Shown: positions 26,586-38,202, numbered from the stretch's first letter. The stretch: 64,000 nucleotides of DNA from Ignelater luminosus (GCA_011009095.1 VTPC01000803.1:71517-135516), one strand, 5' to 3'. The notes: generated by a model not told the origin, from the letters alone. Numbers and translations are program-made.

Positions 26586-27136
26586 CAGGGTGATTCACGA
26601 CATGTGTGCCAAATGAAAACTGGTGATAGGGGTTACTGAGATATGTCGATTTTCTGTGTGCAATAAGTAGTTTATGTTTTCCACATCAAGTTATCTATGA
26701 AATAAACAATTTCTTTAAAGTTTGCCTCAGCAATTTATTTTTATTGATTTAATTTGATTTATTAAAAAAGATTCACATTTTTTTAAAATTTTCTATAGCT
26801 TTTTATGATTCCGTAATGAACATATGTATGTATTGCACGAAGGAGGTTTAAAATCCTTATAACTAAGAAGTCTGGAAATAAACTTTTACAATGTAAATCT
26901 TTTACTTAGTTGAATTGAGTCAATAACACTTAAGCAAACCTTAATAAAATGATTTATTTCATAAGTAACTTGACGGGAAAAACATAAATTACTTATTGTA
27001 TGCAGAAAGTTTAAAATTGCCATATCTCATGTCAATAACGAAATAAAATCGAACATGTGTTGACAGAACTTTTCTATTCAAAATGATCTCTTCTATCGCT
27101 AATTTCCATTTGGCATACATGTCGTGAATCACCCTG
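26586..27136. mobile_element. 551-bp fold-back element with long imperfect TIRs
   Basis: The ends CAGGGTGATTCACGACATG and its inverted copy are flanked by TA (26584-26585 and 27137-27138). Similarity between the arms continues inwards for roughly 180-200 bp (for example GTTTATGTTTTCCACATCAAG against TTTATGTTTTTCCCGTCAAG), so the whole element could fold on itself. No coding capacity. A non-autonomous Tc1/mariner-type fold-back MITE is the best reading. Confidence 0.8.
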
Positions 27137-27613
27137 TATACCCGTATATTGCTTCGAAAACTTATTCTTTAGAATCTCGGAAAATATGGAAAAACAAATG
27201 AAATATACTGTCTGCATAACCTAAACAATGGAATAAGGTAGAGCAAAAAATAGATAGCTAGGGTATAGTACTTTGAAATATTTTTATAAAACATACAAAA
27301 ATATCTTTAGAAAATGACAACAGTTCCTACGTTTCTCAGTGTTTTTTTGTAGAGTGAAAAGTTTTCTTGTAATTGAAACACACATACACAGTAAAAACGA
27401 CATTTTTATTAAATTAATCAAACTGTACAAGCCAAATGAGCTTTCTTTTGTATAATCTGACTTTTATCTATTAAATTAAGAAACAAACGACAAACTTTAG
27501 TCGTTTCAAAGTCGATTAGATATTGAGATTTTCTGTCCATACGATACGTGTAAACAACGCAATTTTTATGGTGCATCATGACAAAATCGCTAGATCATTT
27601 GTTTCATAAACTA

Positions 27614-27737
27614 AAGGGTTTTCCAATAAGAGGTGTTATTTTGATATTCAAAGAAAAGTGCCATTTTTTAATATAAATGATCGGATGTTTATTTCATTAT
27701 AAAGAGGAAGGTATGCCGTTAATAGTGGAAAACCCTT
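27614..27737. mobile_element. ~124-bp MITE, arms AAGGGTTTTCC
   Basis: Inverted ends AAGGGTTTTCC / GGAAAACCCTT flanked by TA on both sides (27612-27613, 27738-27739). It lies about 105 bp beyond the stop codon of the small IAP gene, inside that gene's probable 3' untranslated region. Confidence 0.65.
27688..27693 (-). promoter_or_regulatory. Candidate poly(A) signal of the small IAP gene
   Basis: AATAAA on the minus strand, about 150 bp after the stop codon. It is inside the MITE at 27614-27737. Position and hexamer fit. Use is inferred. Confidence 0.4.
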
Positions 27738-27843
27738 TATATCAGTTTTGGTATTTTTCGTGCTCCCTGACATTAGCATCCATTCCATCAGATGCTTAAC
27801 AAATTAGATCGTGGTTTTAAATTCTTGCTTATATTGCCTTGTT

Positions 27844-28872
27844 TCACGCTGGAAAAGCTCTTATTATTTTATTTATAACAGTTCTGCATACAGGACAATT
27901 CTTTAATTTTGAAGCGCAGTTCACACATGCCACTAAATGGGAGCATGGTAAAAATACAATCACTGCTTCTTCACTCAAGCAGATTTTACAAGCTTTGGCT
28001 TCCTTAATTAATGTTTCCACTTCTTTTAAACCGAATAAGTTAGCTGACGATGAAGTATCTTTGATACCATTAACTATTGTGGAAGGGTTAGACGTATTTC
28101 CAATAGAAGCAGAAATATTCACAATTTGCTTTTCACTGGTTTCCAAATCAATCGAAAGCTGTTATAGAATAATTTTCAAATTAAATATTTATTTTAGTGT
28201 TCACTAATTGCTAAATATACTTACGGTATTTGCTGCATTTTCATTATTGTTTAAATTAGTAGAACGGCATCTTTTAACAAAATTTCCTCCTTTAACCTTT
28301 AACATATAATTACAATGTGGAGATGCTTTTGCATGTTCTATCCACGGATCGTCTTGTGGTTCCCAATCTCTAAAACAAATTCCACACGAAAAACATTCGA
28401 CAGCATCCCCAAAACCCATATAAAAGAATCCGGCATCTGCTAACTTTCCTGGAGTTTGAGCTAATGCTTGAGGCCAGTCTCCGAAAGTGCGTAACCGAGA
28501 TTCAAACGTATCGTAATCGTTATTCTGAGGTTTACTACGTATATTTACGTGCAATTCTCTTTGAATCGCTCCATCTAAATGTGTACTTATAGCTACGTCG
28601 TCTTCATGAATTTCTAAACGAGGTAAAATTACTGACTGAACAAATGGACAATTAGGAAAGAGTCTTATATGTTTCATATCTGGATCATCACCAGACTCCC
28701 AGTTGTCAATAAGTCCATTACAATATATACACAATGCACTATTATTGTCATTTAAATAACAAAATCCAGCTCGTGCTAAATTCTTTGGTGTAACGATATG
28801 TGATATCGGCCAATTTTTGAAACTTTGGAGTCGTACTGCTTCGTTCAAAAAAGTACTCTCGTACAAGTTCAT
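27844..28872 (-). CDS. IAP-family protein, 2 BIR + RING (short Diap2-like paralogue)
   Basis: Exon 1 is 28225-28872 (216 codons) and exon 2 is 27844-28158. The 66-bp intron has consensus ends (ACC/GTAAGTAT and TATAACAG/CTTTCG) and phase 0, giving 320 residues. BIR A (about residues 10-76) has zinc ligands C48, C51, H68, C75. BIR B (about 122-188) has C160, C163, H180, C187. A C-terminal C3HC4 RING starts at C273-x2-C276 and ends at C307. IAPs bind caspases and IAP antagonists through BIRs and act as E3 ubiquitin ligases through the RING. Some drive Imd/NF-kB signalling. BIR A matches BIR2 of the gene at 50448-58801 at about 51 of 77 positions, and the intron site is shared, so this looks like a duplicate without BIR1 and UBA. 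Translation starts just before the BIR2-like domain. All zinc ligands are intact, so it is probably functional. Confidence 0.9.
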
Positions 28873-29300
28873 CTTGCAGATATCGATTTAATGAAGATAT
28901 GAATCTGCAGAAATGTAAAACCTAAAAAAAGGATACTTATTAGATTATGTCTGTCTACTATCTGGTAGATTGTTCTTTAAACTGCTCTTAATTCGATAGA
29001 ACAAATTCGAAAGTTCAGATCGTATGCTGCTTTGATGCAATGAGGTTATCTAGTAAATTCTATATAACAAAATAAAGTCGTTATTTAAAAAGATAGGGCT
29101 ATTTTGGTAATCAAAACATGCTTTAAGTTTTAAGAAGAAATTTTCGCGAAGAGAAAAAAATTCTTGAAGTTACTCTACTTCAGAGAAGCAGTTTCAAAAT
29201 TAGCATTATTGCGGGTAAATCATCGAATACTTTCATCCAATCAGAGTAAGTAGGAAGCTTGCAATCGCGCGCGTTTACCTCACTGACCTGCGCTTTACTA
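28873..29300 (-). promoter_or_regulatory. Probable 5' UTR/promoter region of the small IAP gene
   Basis: A splice-acceptor-like TTTACATTTCTGCAG ends about 32 bp upstream of the ATG (near 28904). A GC-rich patch at 29254-29295 contains a donor-like GCGCAG/GTCAGTGAG on the minus strand. Together they suggest a non-coding first exon near 29.3 kb. No TATA box was chosen. This is inference from motif positions only. Confidence 0.3.
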
Positions 29301-29559
29301 GAAAATATTTTAACCAATGTTTTCAGTTTAGATACTGTGATATGACATGACAATACTCAATGAACATGCTGTTTTGATAACAAAAAAATATCTCTATATT
29401 ACTGGACGAATTCAAGAACTAAAAGTGATTATAATTTATTATTCTTCACTAATTTCCACTATAAGTAATCTGTTATATATAAGAATAATTGTACTTAATT
29501 CACATCTGACAACAATGCATTGTACATCTTTTTCTGTTTCGCGGATATGAGCAGAATCA

Positions 29560-30780
29560 GTTTAGGTTGATAAATGGGTTGATAAGGTATTTTACGTCAT
29601 AGGACTAAATTTTGAAGGGGCGACTTCCCGCTAACCCAATTTCAAAAATTCTTTTTGCATAAGATACATTTATTTTATAAAACATGGCATCAACTTTAAA
29701 AAAACTGACCGGATAACCCCATTGTAACTAATTCATTATATTATAATGATCAATTAGAATATTTACGTAGGTACCTCAGAAGCAAAATATGTTAATTCCC
29801 AAATTATAATTGTGGAGCTACCATTTAACTTTGTACTGCAAAGTGATTTAACAAATTGGATTTCTTAGTTAATTTGAAACAAACTCACTATTGTAAGTCC
29901 TAGAATGCTAGCAAAGTAATAACTCAATTCTTGAAAAATGGAATTTAGCACATAGTTTGCCTCTGAGGTACGGATTTAGATTAAAGAACAACGGTCAACA
30001 AAAAGCTAATTTTACTTTTATTCTGTGCCACTTTCGACTCCGAACTAGGCATCAGGATTTCCCACGAACTTAGGAATCTCAAGAAATAAGTTACGTAACG
30101 CTAGACTTTAACTCGTTCTACTTCCTCATAACGCAACATAACGCTACAAAGCATACCCTTTCCCCTTCACAGGCATTACGTAATGTAGAGATCCCTAAAC
30201 AGGTTCATGATAATAACATAACTAAGATATGGTATTATATGCAGTTCAAATGCATGTTTTATATGCAGGTATGCAGTCACGTCATGTTAAGTTACTTTAT
30301 AATGCATATAATATGAGATGAGGGATTGTTAGCGCATACAATGTAAGTAACTAATTAAATTTTAGTGCATATTTAAATATGCATGTAAATCCGCTTTTTC
30401 ATTTTACCTTACTTTACGTTACTCTTTACCGGCGAAATTCGCATAAAATAGACATTAAACGTTGTCGGTGTTATTTCGGGACACCCTGTATGTAGATTTA
30501 TGGTGAGATTTTTGCATTTGAATCAAGGTGTTGTAGTATCCCAAGCCCCAGGTCCTGACAAATATTTAAATTTCCCTCCCAAATCTAACAGAAAGCTAAC
30601 CCCAGAATCAATGTGGCCAATCGTGATCGTCAAACCAATTTACCTACCCTACGTTGTGTTTCTAAAATTCCCTAAAACTAGATACACTGGTTACTAACGA
30701 TAGTGGGGAAGACAGGAAATCAAATAAAACACAGATTATAGTTAAAATAGAACGTTGTATATTGACGGCTAAATTATGTT
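29560..30780. other. Spacer with an isolated transposon end at 30488
   Basis: CGGGACACCCTG followed by TA at 30477-30490 resembles the terminus of a Tc1/mariner-type MITE, but the opposite end was not found. A run of ATGCA-rich sequence (30235-30390) has no further structure. The frame at 30500-30697 has no recognised domain. Confidence 0.3.
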
Positions 30781-32060
30781 GTGCAAGCCGAATAAACTTT
30801 TACACTGGTTCAGGTATCAGTTCGGAGGAAGAACCAGCAAGAAACCTCCGAAGATTCTTTAAAAACAAACAATACAAGTTTTAATGCACAAATATATAAA
30901 TAAACGGTTCCAACTTGAAAACGACCAGACACAGCAATATTCAATAAAATAAATAAATGCAAAATAAAAGCAAGCAATAATATGGTACCAACATAATCAA
31001 TAATAGTTAGCAAAAATAATTATAAATAAGACAAAACACATAATAAGCGATAAGTTGGCATAAGTTCATTGCATAAGAACTTGGTGAAATTCGGAGATAA
31101 ATAAATGATAAAATGAATGTTCAGAACACACAACATAATGCACATTACCAATTCACTTGTTGCAACATAAATTAAACTAGTCCTGCTCTCTTTATTACTC
31201 GGATATGTACTTATAGCACTCATCATCAAACAAAACTCAAGAGTATGTTAGCAAAGACAAAAGGAAGAGACCGTACTCTATTAAAATAGCTCCTTAGCCT
31301 CCGGCCGTAGCCAAAAATTGTGAACAGTCTATCATTCCCCGCAATAAATATATAAACAAAAGCACGGAACTATATTATAGTGCTTCGTGCCACAAATAGT
31401 ACATAATAATCACTGCTGCCCAAGGGTGGAAAATGCTGCAAGAGAAAACATTTATAACAAATAAACACACAAAAACAATGGAGAATGTAGACTGCCACCA
31501 CGGATGAAAATGTTAAGATAACACTAAGGCAGTTCACACTTTAATAAAGAGAGCCATCGACCATTAAATTCATGTGCGTTTTATAATATTTACGGGTGCC
31601 CACATGTCACAGTTGAGCATCAGAACATCCATGTCAACAAATGCCAGAGTATGAAAATAAATCTAATCGTCTTGTATGTTGTTTTGTAATACTTAAAACA
31701 TCTGAATTCCAAACTAAATTCCATTATTCTTTAAACCCTATCAGTGATCACAAGACAAATGCATACAATACAAAAGCTTTCTTAACTTCGCTTCACAATT
31801 GCAACAAAGAAAAATATATTTAGTGAAATATGATATTAAAAGCATTCAAAATGCCTGCATTAATAACATAGAAAACAGTTGAATAAACATTAAAAGTCTA
31901 CGTGAGATGCTTGATTGTTACATAAACACAAAGAAAGCCACGTGGTTTCTTACAAGCAAATTTTAATATCTGTTTAAATCTCGTCTACCTCAGCATAATC
32001 ACAAATAAAAAACAAAAATAAAAATAGATAATTGAGTTCACTTCACCCTTAACATGTTAT
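30780..32060. other. Tract with strong A-over-T strand skew
   Basis: The plus strand is markedly richer in A than T (30901-30960 has about 29 A and 12 T, 30961-31020 about 34 A and 13 T), unlike its neighbours. The minus-strand frames at 30810-31229 are hydrophobic as a result of the T-rich strand and match no family that I know. Such skew is seen in A-rich coding strands of retroelements and in some long transcripts. Identity unknown. Confidence 0.4.
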
Positions 32061-32122
32061 TTTTCAATAAAAATCAAAAATGTATTTTACATCAACAGGA
32101 AGGTAATTTTACAGTCTCCGGA

Positions 32123-32212
32123 TCCATCTCACCCCTTTTGTAACCACCACTCAAGAGCTCCTCCCGGTCCATCTCATCCCTTTCGTAGTCACAACTCAAG
32201 AGAGCGCGTGTT
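32123..32212. repeat. Two-copy ~45-bp pyrimidine-rich tandem repeat
   Basis: TCCATCTCACCCCTTTTG at 32123 and TCCATCTCATCCCTTTCG at 32168 begin two related units that both end in CACTCAAGAG/CAACTCAAGAG. C- and T-rich on the plus strand. Confidence 0.5.
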
Positions 32213-33028
32213 TCTCCCTCAACCTACAGCATCCCTTCCTATCGCCAACCCCATCCCACTCTTTCCAAACATTTCAAAGATGCAGTGGTGGTAACCTATT
32301 TTTTTTTCTAACGCGCGAAATTTAAAATTTAAACCTGGATATCACAGTGTTTTGCATGAGATGCATTTTCATTTTTGCAGCTAAAAGGAGTAGGTTTTTA
32401 GTGCATATTTCAGCATACTACTTGTTACTCGGATTTTTAAGAATTTATGTCAAGCAATATGATGCATATCTTTAAAATTTTGAAGAGGCCCGTGCCTGCA
32501 CGTAATACATACTCGTAAGTGCAAAGTCGCGTGGCGCACGATAACGGTGCCGAGGTTGGGTGCTCCTCAAAGTTAAAAAAAAATAGCAACCAGCAAAGAA
32601 TTAAATTATTAAGACAATAGCTATTAATACGGATTTTAACGAAATAATTGCAAAATAAATGGATAAACCCTAGGACCTAGAACAGATAACATACTTATTT
32701 AAAAAACATTGATTTCTAGGAAATATGAAACTAAAGAACATTTTGGGAAACGGAACATTAAATCAAATCTTCTTTTTCTTATTGAAAAGTAAAATCTGTA
32801 AACAGAAAAATAGTTTACAACCATAAATACTAGTAGCAAAAGTTACTCCCTGTCGGTTTTATAACTTTTACTTTTCAATTCGAAACGAAAGGTATTAAAC
32901 AAATTTGTGGATTCATTTCAGAGATTCCCAAACGATTTTCTGGTTGTTTAGACAATGAATAAAATAGAAATAAGAAAATTTTTAAATAAAAGTTCACTTG
33001 ATCATATCTTTGCAGGCTGTCAGGAGTA

Positions 33029-33237
33029 CAGTCAACTCATAAAGTAATGTCGCAAAATGATTTACATTCTGGTATTCAATGTGTAAATTAATGAAAATCT
33101 TTGCAATCCATAAATACTAACTTAATAAATTATTCTTGGTTGATCGATTACTATCTATGAAATGCAAAATTTGTCATTAAATGAGAATTAAACGGTAAAA
33201 TGTAAAACATTTTGCGACATTACTTTATGAGTTGACT
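33029..33237. mobile_element. 209-bp MITE with ~30-bp TIRs
   Basis: CAGTCAACTCATAAAGTAAT plus GTCGCAAAATG at the left is mirrored by CATTTTGCGACATTACTTTA plus TGAGTTGACT at the right, nearly perfect. TA lies at both borders (33027-33028, 33238-33239). Non-coding, Tc1/mariner-type MITE. Confidence 0.8.
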
Positions 33238-33282
33238 TACATTGTTTAATTTTCTGCAACTATTTCGATTACACCCCGTATA

Positions 33283-33990
33283 CAGGGAGTTGCCAAAAAC
33301 AACCGACGAACGTTGACCGCAGATTCCTGGAACAAAATCGAAGGGATTTAACACAGCTTACCTATATCCTAAAGTTCACCGCTTCTGAAATACAGAATGT
33401 GAAAGTTTAATTTAAAATTTCTAGTTTTTTCAATATTTCAAGAACAAAATAAGATATTAGGATGAGATTTTCTACATTCTTGTTACTCTGCATAAGGTGT
33501 CTACTGTTCTATGTAGTCGTGTTTTTGATATCCTTATCGGAGGCGAGAAAAGAGGTGGGACTAGCTTGTTACCCTAAAGAACATTGTTACGTCATTGGAA
33601 ATTTAAAACAGTTCTACTATTTTCGGAATTGATAATTTATTTGGGAGAAAAGTCGCTCTTTTTTTCCGTAGAATGTGTCATTTTCTAGTAAAACTGAATT
33701 TTTCAAAATCTCTCCAATTCAACGGGTCATGGTCAAGACATATGTTGTCTCAAAACCTGGATGCAATTATTCGCATAGCATTTCTGGACAGAAATTAAGC
33801 CTACTTTGCCGTATAACTTCTATTCCTAAAGTGCACCGTTTCCGAGATACAGGGTATCAAAATTTTATTAAAAATGAGAAATTTGTTTTTTGTTTGATTT
33901 ATTACGACTTTCTGAGAAGAGGAATTACTACTCGAAAATATATTTTCCAAATGCCAGCAGTTAAAAAAAACTGACAAACTAACACGAATT
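33283..33990. repeat. Composite repeat with an internal direct duplication
   Basis: The tract begins at a transposon-like terminus (TACAGGGAGTTGCC) that shares its TA with a neighbouring end (ACACCCCGTA). Two related segments about 470 bp apart contain CCTAAAGTtCACCGctTC and CCTAAAGTGCACCGTTTC, each followed by GA-ATACAG and an A/T-rich stretch. A decayed, internally repetitive DNA transposon is likely. No transposase was recognised. Confidence 0.4.
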
Positions 33991-34570
33991 GTGAATTTGA
34001 AATTTTAAACCGAACATCAATTTTGGGTTTTTATTTGTTTGGAAAGAAAGAAATAAGACTTTGATTCTAGATAGTGCATTCATACTTACATCAGATCAAA
34101 ATCTACTTGGATACTTTATGTACTTTAAGTGTAATAAGTGGCAAAATGTTAACAATTCAAGCCAAACCTTGTCGTGCAGAACTTACGGACATAAAAAACT
34201 AGAGTACCGTTTTTAATAAGTACCTGAGTTTTAGTAAATTGATTTGGACTTACATTGTTAGTATGCGGTTTGTTTTATTACACATCCAAAAGTTCGGCAC
34301 TCTAAGTTTTTTCTGGTCGCGAATGTTAACACTGCATTGTTGCAAATAAAGTGTTGTTTGATAATTGAATAATTATAGTTAGAATATTATTCTTTACTTA
34401 CACTGAATAAAAGACTGTCTAGTTACATGAAACTATCTCTCACACTTACTGAACCGCGCGCGATTAATTTATAGTATTTAAGGACCTGACCTAATAGGTA
34501 ACTGTATTTTCATATTGTTTTTACATCATAGGTATGTGGAGATAAGATATACTTATATGGGCGTCATTTT

Positions 34571-34676
34571 TTAATATTTTTTTTTTTTTTTTTTTTTTTA
34601 AATCGGGGGAAGTCCATTAGAACATTTATCATATTTCCCCATTAAACTAATAAAAAAAAAAAAATATATATATTTT
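34571..34676. repeat. Poly-T / poly-A hairpin
   Basis: A long T run followed by AAATCGGGGGA is mirrored by TTTCCCCATTAAACTAAT and a long A run, giving a roughly 105-bp fold-back. It could be a small MITE or an inverted pair of retroposon tails. Confidence 0.4.
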
Positions 34677-34699
34677 AAGTAGTTATTGTGAACAGTACT

Positions 34700-35990
34700 G
34701 TCTGGAAAATTTGTATGAATGTGCTGTTTTGTAGTTTTTATAAGTTATTGTAACTTTTCTACACATGCAATATTGTCACAGATAAAAAACCATTCTTGAA
34801 CTTTTCTATTATATATCTTTATTAGTTGAATTTTATTTTTCATGTAACTTAGTCCTGAAGCTAATTAATTTATTATTTGACGTTAGTTGTAAATGAAATA
34901 ACTAGTATCTTTTTTTAATTGAGAAAATGGAAATAATACGTATAATATCTCAATAAAATGGCAGATTATAAAGTGGCTTCATTAATTATTGAAATGGTTA
35001 GATAAATAGCTGATTAGTGATTACGTTCTAAAGAAATAATAATCAAATATATCTTTTCCTATTTTAATCTCCTTATTCTACAGTTATACATAAAGACACA
35101 TACATAACATTACACATTAATTATTGATTTTATATTCCATAAAACAAAATTTATCCCACAAAAAAGAAAAAGTGAACACATCACTATCATGCATATCAAA
35201 GCCCATTTAAGCATTTGGAACTAGGTAAATTATTATTATTAGTACAAATAAAAATAGAAAGCGAATGATTCTATCTATAAGAGATAAAAATAACACGAAA
35301 CAAATCAACACATACGTTATTCTTTTCCTACAAACAAAATACATAATAGTGTTGTAACTTCATGAACTTATTTTCCAGAAAAAATAGCACTTACTTACCG
35401 TTCAACAAATTATTTAAAATACCATTCCTGATACACTCGTCCAAAGGCCTGTGATAACAAAAATCCTGTAAAATGATTTTCCGTTATTACAAAAGAAGTT
35501 TTGGGAGGGAAATCAAAATGAGTGTTAAAAACAAAAAAGTGCTTTGCTGGGAATACATAACGATTTGTTCCTACAACAAAACGTTTCAAGAATAGTCTTT
35601 TTAATCGGAAATGATAGAATTATCACAACAAAAAGATTTTTTGAGTGCGAGAATTCATAAAACGGTAAGGCACTAAAACTGTTTAAGTGTGGAAACAAAG
35701 TTACAGGTTGTGCATAAATACGCTATGAAAAACCAAAAAATAGCATACTGTCCTGCAAAGCAAAAGTCTCTAAATCTGAAAATCATGGTTTTGATTTTTT
35801 TGGGATATTTAGTGACCGTGTTTGGCTTTTTTCACATTTGTATAAGATAGGGCATTTTAAAAACTGATCTGCATTACTTATTTCCAAAGTTACAACCTTC
35901 TTGTTTGGCATACGAGTAGATTTCAGTGCAAAGAGTCCAGCGATAGTACTCTAAACTCAGTTTTATTTATTTTTGGAGTTAGAGCGTCCC
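34700..35990. other. AT-rich spacer, nothing recognised
   Basis: No open frame with a known motif, no inverted or tandem repeat of note. Confidence 0.4.
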
Positions 35991-35994
35991 CAAC

Positions 35995-36241
35995 AAACGT
36001 AAATAAAAAGGCCAGATGCTGCCTCATAATGTATTACCTTTAGTACCTTGTACTGGGACGATACTGGCAAACGGGATGGGCCTGATCATATAGGTCGCAC
36101 TGGCCAGAAGGAGGGCTAATGCTTCACCAGTACTAATACCTGTACCTTGCCATAAAAGACCCATTACAGTGCCAGTAGGTTTACACAGTGATGGTTTCCT
36201 TCTCGCCCATTAGATGAAGTACACACACACACACACACACA
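35995..36241 (+). repeat. Candidate retroposon 3' end with (AC)n tail
   Basis: A 220-bp stretch of balanced composition in AT-rich surroundings runs directly into an (AC)n microsatellite at 36221-36241. Retroposon 3' ends often terminate in simple repeats. No reverse-transcriptase or tRNA-like part is visible, so the class is open. Confidence 0.3.
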
Positions 36242-36274
36242 TTCTATATTTTACCTTTACACTGCCAACAGTAT

Positions 36275-36420
36275 ACCTGTAATAAGAAAAATGACCCTGC
36301 CCGAAGAAATGACGATTATGGCTAAATTTTTGATTTTTAAATAAAACTTATTTTAAATTTTTTTAATTTTAGCCATAAGCATCCTTTTTCGGACAAGGTC
36401 ACGTATGTCTTTTATTAGGT
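36275..36420. mobile_element. ~146-bp fold-back MITE
   Basis: Left arm ATGACCCTGCCCGAAGAAAT...TTATGGCTAAA and right arm TTTTAGCCATAAG...GGACAAGGTCAC are inverted copies over about 40-50 bp with several mismatches. The centre is A/T-rich. Non-coding. Confidence 0.55.
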
Positions 36421-36832
36421 TTTTGTTATTTTAAATCAATAAATAATACAAGCATATAATTTCATATAATCTATAATAAATATAAACACAAAAATCCTAC
36501 TGTCTCCTCACAAATAAAAGTTCAAAACATCGTGCAAGCATTGACCATCATTTTCGTCCTTGTTTGAACTCATCAGTGGAGAATAATGCCAGTCAATACT
36601 TGCCCTCTTCATGCTGGTTATATACAAAACTAATACAACATTAGCAGCATGAAAATACTAAGGCGCCATCTAATAGTAATGGCTCAAAATGCCGTTCGTA
36701 TTCAAAAATTAAATATTTCCAAAATGGGAAATATAGAAAGAATTGTTCTAATTTTTAGTGGGGCTTATAAATAAATAAACTTAATATTTGGCCGTTTGCT
36801 GGGTGCGCTGCGGTTGTTACGGTTACTATACA

Positions 36833-37040
36833 GGGTGTATACTTAAGATGTATCCCAACTTTACAGACGTATTCTTTGATCCAAAATAAGAAAAATAATT
36901 CCTACAAACATATGTCCGCAACCTCTTCGATTATATAAGCAATTTAACACTTAAAAATACAATTTGATTGTAATGATTTATTGATAATTTATTGTATTAT
37001 ACCATTGAGTAAAGGATTTGTGAAAGAGGCGCTAACCCTA
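36833..37040 (+). repeat. Left inverted repeat flanking the P-like/hAT zone
   Basis: Starts at a terminus-like TATACAGGGTGTATAC. The part from about 36945 (GCAATTTAACACTTAAAAAT) to the stretch ATTGAGTAAAGGATTTGTGA (about 37003) matches the reverse complement of 41311-41660. Confidence 0.55.
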
Positions 37041-37859
37041 CACAAAACAGCGTTCCAATATTGCTATCTCAGTCTGCTTAGTTTCCTGCACCTCACCATC
37101 CACAAACTATTAGTTGCATAGTGCTGCCACAACAAATTCACCACTTGACGTTTGAAATAACTGGTTTATTGTCACAAAATAACCCGTTTTCCAGATGTTT
37201 ACCCACAAAAATACAATTCAAAGTAATTGCAGCGAGGATTTTAAGAAAGTACTTTTGGCTAGGTTACCTATGAAAATATTAAATAGTTTAATTTGCGTAA
37301 ATACCAAGTTTTATTGAAACAATATTAACAATTAAATTACAAAGTGCTACATTAAAAATTACAAATTTTAATTTAAAAAAAAACTGAAGCTGTACATTCT
37401 TCAGCTACAAATATTTGAGAGACTAAAATAATGTAGAGAAACAATCTTTGAAATTCGAAAAATAAATGATTTATTCTAGGTGAATGTAGAAAAAAGTTAC
37501 ACGTACACTTGTATTTACAAACAATTCAAACATTAAATTAGACGTTTTCCAAATAAGAATACTTATGGAAATTAAATGAAAAGTATATTTGTTCTTATCT
37601 TTTATTTTATTATCTAAATGTTGTACTTATTTTTAATAAAGCTACTTTTTACATCCATCTCATTAAAGAATTGTTTTTAGTCCAGAATTCGTCCAAAAAT
37701 AAAAAAAAAGTTTATATAAATATCTGGAAGATTTTCTGACTGTAATTAATATTCGATATTTCGTACATCAGTAAGAAATCCACATTGGAATGCTTATGTG
37801 ATGTACATTTTTAGTCAACAATTTGTTCAGATACTTAAAAATAATCATTTTTTAAATAA

Positions 37860-38165
37860 AAATATTGGACGAAACTTGGACTTCCAAACAGAGACATAAA
37901 CATTTCACGTCCGATAATTCTTGGACGAAGTATGGGCCAAAATTGGATGTTCAATGAATGTCCACTAACGGTCGTCCAATGAACGTCCAAATACGAACAT
38001 TCTATGGATGTCCGAATTAAGTCTATGGATGGCCGGACGACTTTTGGATGACAAATGGATGTCCAAACACGGACGTCCTATGGATGTCCAATTTACGTCC
38101 ATGGACGTCGGGACAAAATTTGGATGACAAATGGACGTCCACTGGACGTCGGGTGCTATATGGGT
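37860..38165. repeat. Degenerate tandem array built on GGACGTCC / ATGGATGTCC
   Basis: A 76-bp unit is visible: the segment starting 37995 and the one starting 38071 align end to end (both contain CTATGGATGTCC and TTTTGGATGACAAATGGA). Within the unit, a shorter ATGG(A/T)(C/T)GTCC motif recurs about every 10-25 bp, often as the palindrome GGACGTCC. An earlier, more decayed unit precedes them. It stops about 35 bp before the P-like transposase fragment. Confidence 0.7.
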
Positions 38166-38202
38166 AAATAATAGTTGTTTATACCGTATAGTAATTTTTG
38201 TA

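Noticed and set aside
30810-31229. Hydrophobic minus-strand frames as a receptor gene
   Set aside because: Hydrophobicity follows from the T-rich strand; no family motif, no splice structure, short frames.
30780-32060. Nuclear copy of mitochondrial DNA
   Set aside because: Strand skew is suggestive, but no mitochondrial gene, tRNA or rRNA stretch could be read.
36221-36241. (AC)n run as part of a CRISPR-like or regulatory array
   Set aside because: It is a simple dinucleotide microsatellite.
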